Assembly (NCBI GenBank): GCA_023394615.1
Contig: JAEXAI010000002.1
Span: 62,001 to 126,000 of the forward strand
Direction of reading: 5' to 3'
From: Actinomycetes bacterium
GTDB taxonomy: Bacteria > Actinomycetota > Coriobacteriia > Coriobacteriales > Eggerthellaceae
DNA length: 64,000 nt
Made by a program: the position numbers and the translations under genes. This document shows, piece after piece, positions 62,256 through 64,000 of this stretch. The number at the start of each line of letters is the position of its first letter. The first letter of the stretch is position 1. Below the pieces are notes generated by a model. The model was not told the DNA's origin. It worked only from the letters and a program-made list of their open reading frames with translations, and made no database searches.

Positions 62256-63601
62256 TGTTCGATAAGATACTCATAGCGAATCGCGGCGAGGTGGCTTTGC
62301 GCATCATGCGCGCGGCCCGCGAGTTGGGTGTGAAAACCGTTGCCGTGTATTCCACTGAAGACGAGAATACGCTGCCTGTGCGCTACGCCGATGAAGCGGT
62401 TTGCATCGGGCCTGCTCCGGCGAATAAAAGCTATCTGGTCATGCCCAGCATCATTGCTGCGGCGATAAATACTGGTGCCCAGGCGATTCATCCGGGCTAT
62501 GGCTTCTTGGCTGAAAATGCCGACTTCGCTCGCGCTTGCGTCGACAACGACTTGGTGTTCATCGGCCCTGCTGCCGAATGTATCGAGCAGATGGGCGACA
62601 AGAGTGTTGCGCGCGAGACCATGATGCACTGCGGCGTGCCTACCGTCCCCGGATCGGAAGGCACTGTCGACACTGTCGAAGAAGCTCGGGAATTTGCCCA
62701 GAAAGTGGGCTATCCGGTGCTAATCAAGGCCAGTGCGGGCGGCGGCGGCAAAGGCATGCGCGAGGTGCATGATCCAGCCGATTTGGAAGCTCAGTACTTA
62801 GCTGCGAAAAACGAGGCAGGCGCCGCTTTTGGCAACGACGAGGTCTATTTGGAAAAACTCGTTTTGCGTCCGCGCCATGTGGAAATACAGGTGCTTGCCG
62901 ATGATTTCGGCAATCGCATCGCGCTGTGCGAGCGTGACTGCTCCATCCAGCGTCGCCATCAGAAGCTGCTTGAAGAGGCTCCGAGCCCTGCGCTTACCGA
63001 CGAGATTCGTCGCGCTATGGGTGTGGCGGCCATCAAAGCTGTGCGCGCGGTTGACTACAAGAACGCCGGTACCATTGAATTTTTGCTTGACCAGGATGGC
63101 AAGTTCTATTTCATGGAAATGAATACGCGTGTGCAGGTGGAGCATCCGGTAACCGAGCAGATCACCGGTACTGACATCATAAAAGAACAGTTGCGCATCG
63201 CTTCGGGTGAGCCTATGAAGTGCGCAGACCGTGCACCGTTTACTCCGTACGGGCATGCCATCGAGTTCCGCATCAACGCCGAGGATCCCGATCACGATTT
63301 CCGTCCGTGCCCGGGCACCATCACACGCTTCGACATGCCTGCCGGACCCGGTGTGCGTGTGGAAAGCTATCTGGAACAGGGTGCGCGCATCAGCCCGTAC
63401 TACGATTCGCTGGTAGCGAAGCTCATCGTGTGGGGTGCAGATCGCGAAGAGGCTATTGCGCGCGGTAAACGTGCGTTGCAGGAATTTCACATCGAGGGCA
63501 TCGCGACCACCATTCCTTTCCATCAGAAAGTGCTTGAAAAACAAGTATTCATCGATGGCGAAGCTTGTACCGATTTTATCGAAACCCAGATGGGAGAATA
63601 G
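62255..63601 (+). CDS. accC: Biotin carboxylase (AccC/PycA type)
   Basis: The 448-residue protein is a standard biotin carboxylase: ILIANRGEVALRIMRAARELG, ATP-grasp with KASAGGGGKGM, ECxxRxxxxRR-like segment CERDCSIQRRHQKLLEEAPS, and the catalytic FMEMNTRVQVEHPVTE. It carboxylates the biotin domain of the fusion protein encoded just upstream. The ATG overlaps the preceding stop by one base (TAATG), so the subunits are made at fixed ratio. Position before asp23 and nusB is that of accC in many Gram-positive genomes, so it may also serve fatty-acid synthesis. Confidence 0.96.
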   Translation: MFDKILIANRGEVALRIMRAARELGVKTVAVYSTEDENTLPVRYADEAVCIGPAPANKSYLVMPSIIAAAINTGAQAIHPGYGFLAENADFARACVDNDLVFIGPAAECIEQMGDKSVARETMMHCGVPTVPGSEGTVDTVEEAREFAQKVGYPVLIKASAGGGGKGMREVHDPADLEAQYLAAKNEAGAAFGNDEVYLEKLVLRPRHVEIQVLADDFGNRIALCERDCSIQRRHQKLLEEAPSPALTDEIRRAMGVAAIKAVRAVDYKNAGTIEFLLDQDGKFYFMEMNTRVQVEHPVTEQITGTDIIKEQLRIASGEPMKCADRAPFTPYGHAIEFRINAEDPDHDFRPCPGTITRFDMPAGPGVRVESYLEQGARISPYYDSLVAKLIVWGADREEAIARGKRALQEFHIEGIATTIPFHQKVLEKQVFIDGEACTDFIETQMGE

Positions 63602-63603
63602 GT

Positions 63604-63951
63604 ATGTCTGATTTGAACGTGCAGGGCATGGCTTTAGCAGATGGGGTTGTCGAGACCATCATCTCCATCGCCGTACAGGACATAGAAGGCGTGGCATGCA
63701 TAGGCTCGCCCAACAGCGCAGCTGGCCTGCTTTCAAATTTCCAAACTAAACCGGCCACGCAGGGCATCGATGTTACTGCCAATGAGGACGACACGATTTC
63801 CGTGGATATCCGCATCGAGGTGTTCTACGGTTGCGTGCTGCCTGATGTGGCAGAACAGGTGCGCGAGGCCATCGCCGATGCAGTTTTGGCCCAGGTTGGG
63901 TTGAAAGTGGAAGCCGTCAACGTCTTTATCGACGGTATCCAGTTCGCGTAA
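63604..63951 (+). CDS. Asp23/Gls24-family protein (YqhY-like)
   Basis: The 115-residue protein has an Asp23/Gls24 (DUF322) fold: GVVETIISIAVQDIEGVACIG, ISVDIRIEVFYGCVLPDVAEQVREAI and the terminal VEAVNVFIDGIQF. The family member next to accC and nusB (YqhY in Bacillus) is linked to control of acetyl-CoA carboxylase. The ATG at 63604 follows GGGAGAATAGG. It begins 2 bases after the accC stop. The gene order supports the assignment. Confidence 0.92.
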   Translation: MSDLNVQGMALADGVVETIISIAVQDIEGVACIGSPNSAAGLLSNFQTKPATQGIDVTANEDDTISVDIRIEVFYGCVLPDVAEQVREAIADAVLAQVGLKVEAVNVFIDGIQFA

Positions 63952-63970
63952 GGCGGCTGGATTCACGCAT

Positions 63971-64000
63971 ATGGCGAAAAGACATGAGAGAACGCTTGCA
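63971..64000 (+). CDS. NusB-like antitermination factor, N-terminal fragment (window edge)
   Basis: An ATG at 63971 opens a frame of ten codons (MAKRHERTLA) that runs off the window. The basic start and its place after accC and the Asp23-family gene fit nusB. The fragment alone cannot prove it. Confidence 0.45.
   Translation, partial: MAKRHERTLA

Overview
The window looks like a chromosome segment of an anaerobic actinobacterium of class Coriobacteriia, most likely family Eggerthellaceae. This is inferred from family content, not from a marker gene: a LuxR-type regulator with a polytopic membrane domain beside a Tat-exported molybdoenzyme operon, an Fe-S aldo/keto reductase, a CarD-family regulator, a DUF6020 membrane protein, and moderate GC. 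No rRNA or tRNA gene, prophage, complete insertion sequence or CRISPR array was seen. About 45 genes are supported, including three not readily called: a minus-strand gene cut by the left edge, a 47-codon membrane protein behind ygiQ, and a 57-codon acidic protein at 33.5 kb. Region 1 (1-9.7 kb) holds an unknown partial gene, a membrane LuxR regulator, and a divergent tetrathionate/polysulfide-reductase-like operon (catalytic A subunit, four-cluster ferredoxin B subunit, NrfD-like membrane anchor, TorD-like chaperone), then a nuclease-like protein. The catalytic gene is one frame of 1032 codons interrupted by a single TGA at codon 259, where the family places the Mo/W-ligating residue. A hairpin follows at a SECIS-like distance, so I read it as a selenoprotein. 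Region 2 (9.7-26 kb) is a signalling block: solute-binding lipoprotein, SpoIIE-type phosphatase fused to an RsbW-like kinase domain, STAS protein, universal stress protein, hybrid histidine kinase, aldehyde dehydrogenase, and a GGDEF / degenerate receiver / DUF6125-like fusion; then YgiQ, a DUF6020 protein and an MntR/DtxR regulator. Region 3 (26-38 kb) is the iron operon feoA-feoB-Cys-rich protein behind a promoter with three DtxR-like boxes, then an AAA ATPase of unknown role, TetR, a YaiI-like protein, a DEAD-box helicase, an aldo/keto reductase and CarD. Region 4 (38-50 kb) has two overlapping YhgE/Pip membrane proteins, a diguanylate cyclase/PAS gene broken by TAG, and a MerR, radical SAM/SPASM and FecBCD-type ABC transporter cluster that suggests tetrapyrrole or iron-chelate handling. 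Region 5 (49.8-60.1 kb) is a compact, mostly overlapping chemotaxis operon: REC-GGDEF(degenerate)-EAL, CheW, CheR, receiver-less CheB, CheA fused to a CheC domain, CheD, MCP, CheY, and a second CheC. No flagellar or pilus gene is in the window, so its output is unknown. Region 6 (60.3-64 kb) has the accB-accC-asp23-nusB order, but the accB position carries an oxaloacetate decarboxylase/pyruvate carboxylase carboxyltransferase fused to an AccB-like biotin domain. Repeats include two copies of a roughly 200-bp element with 29-bp perfect inverted arms (9.9 and 37.1 kb), a 37-bp hairpin direct repeat (8.6 kb), and short tandem duplications at 17.9 and 60.1 kb.
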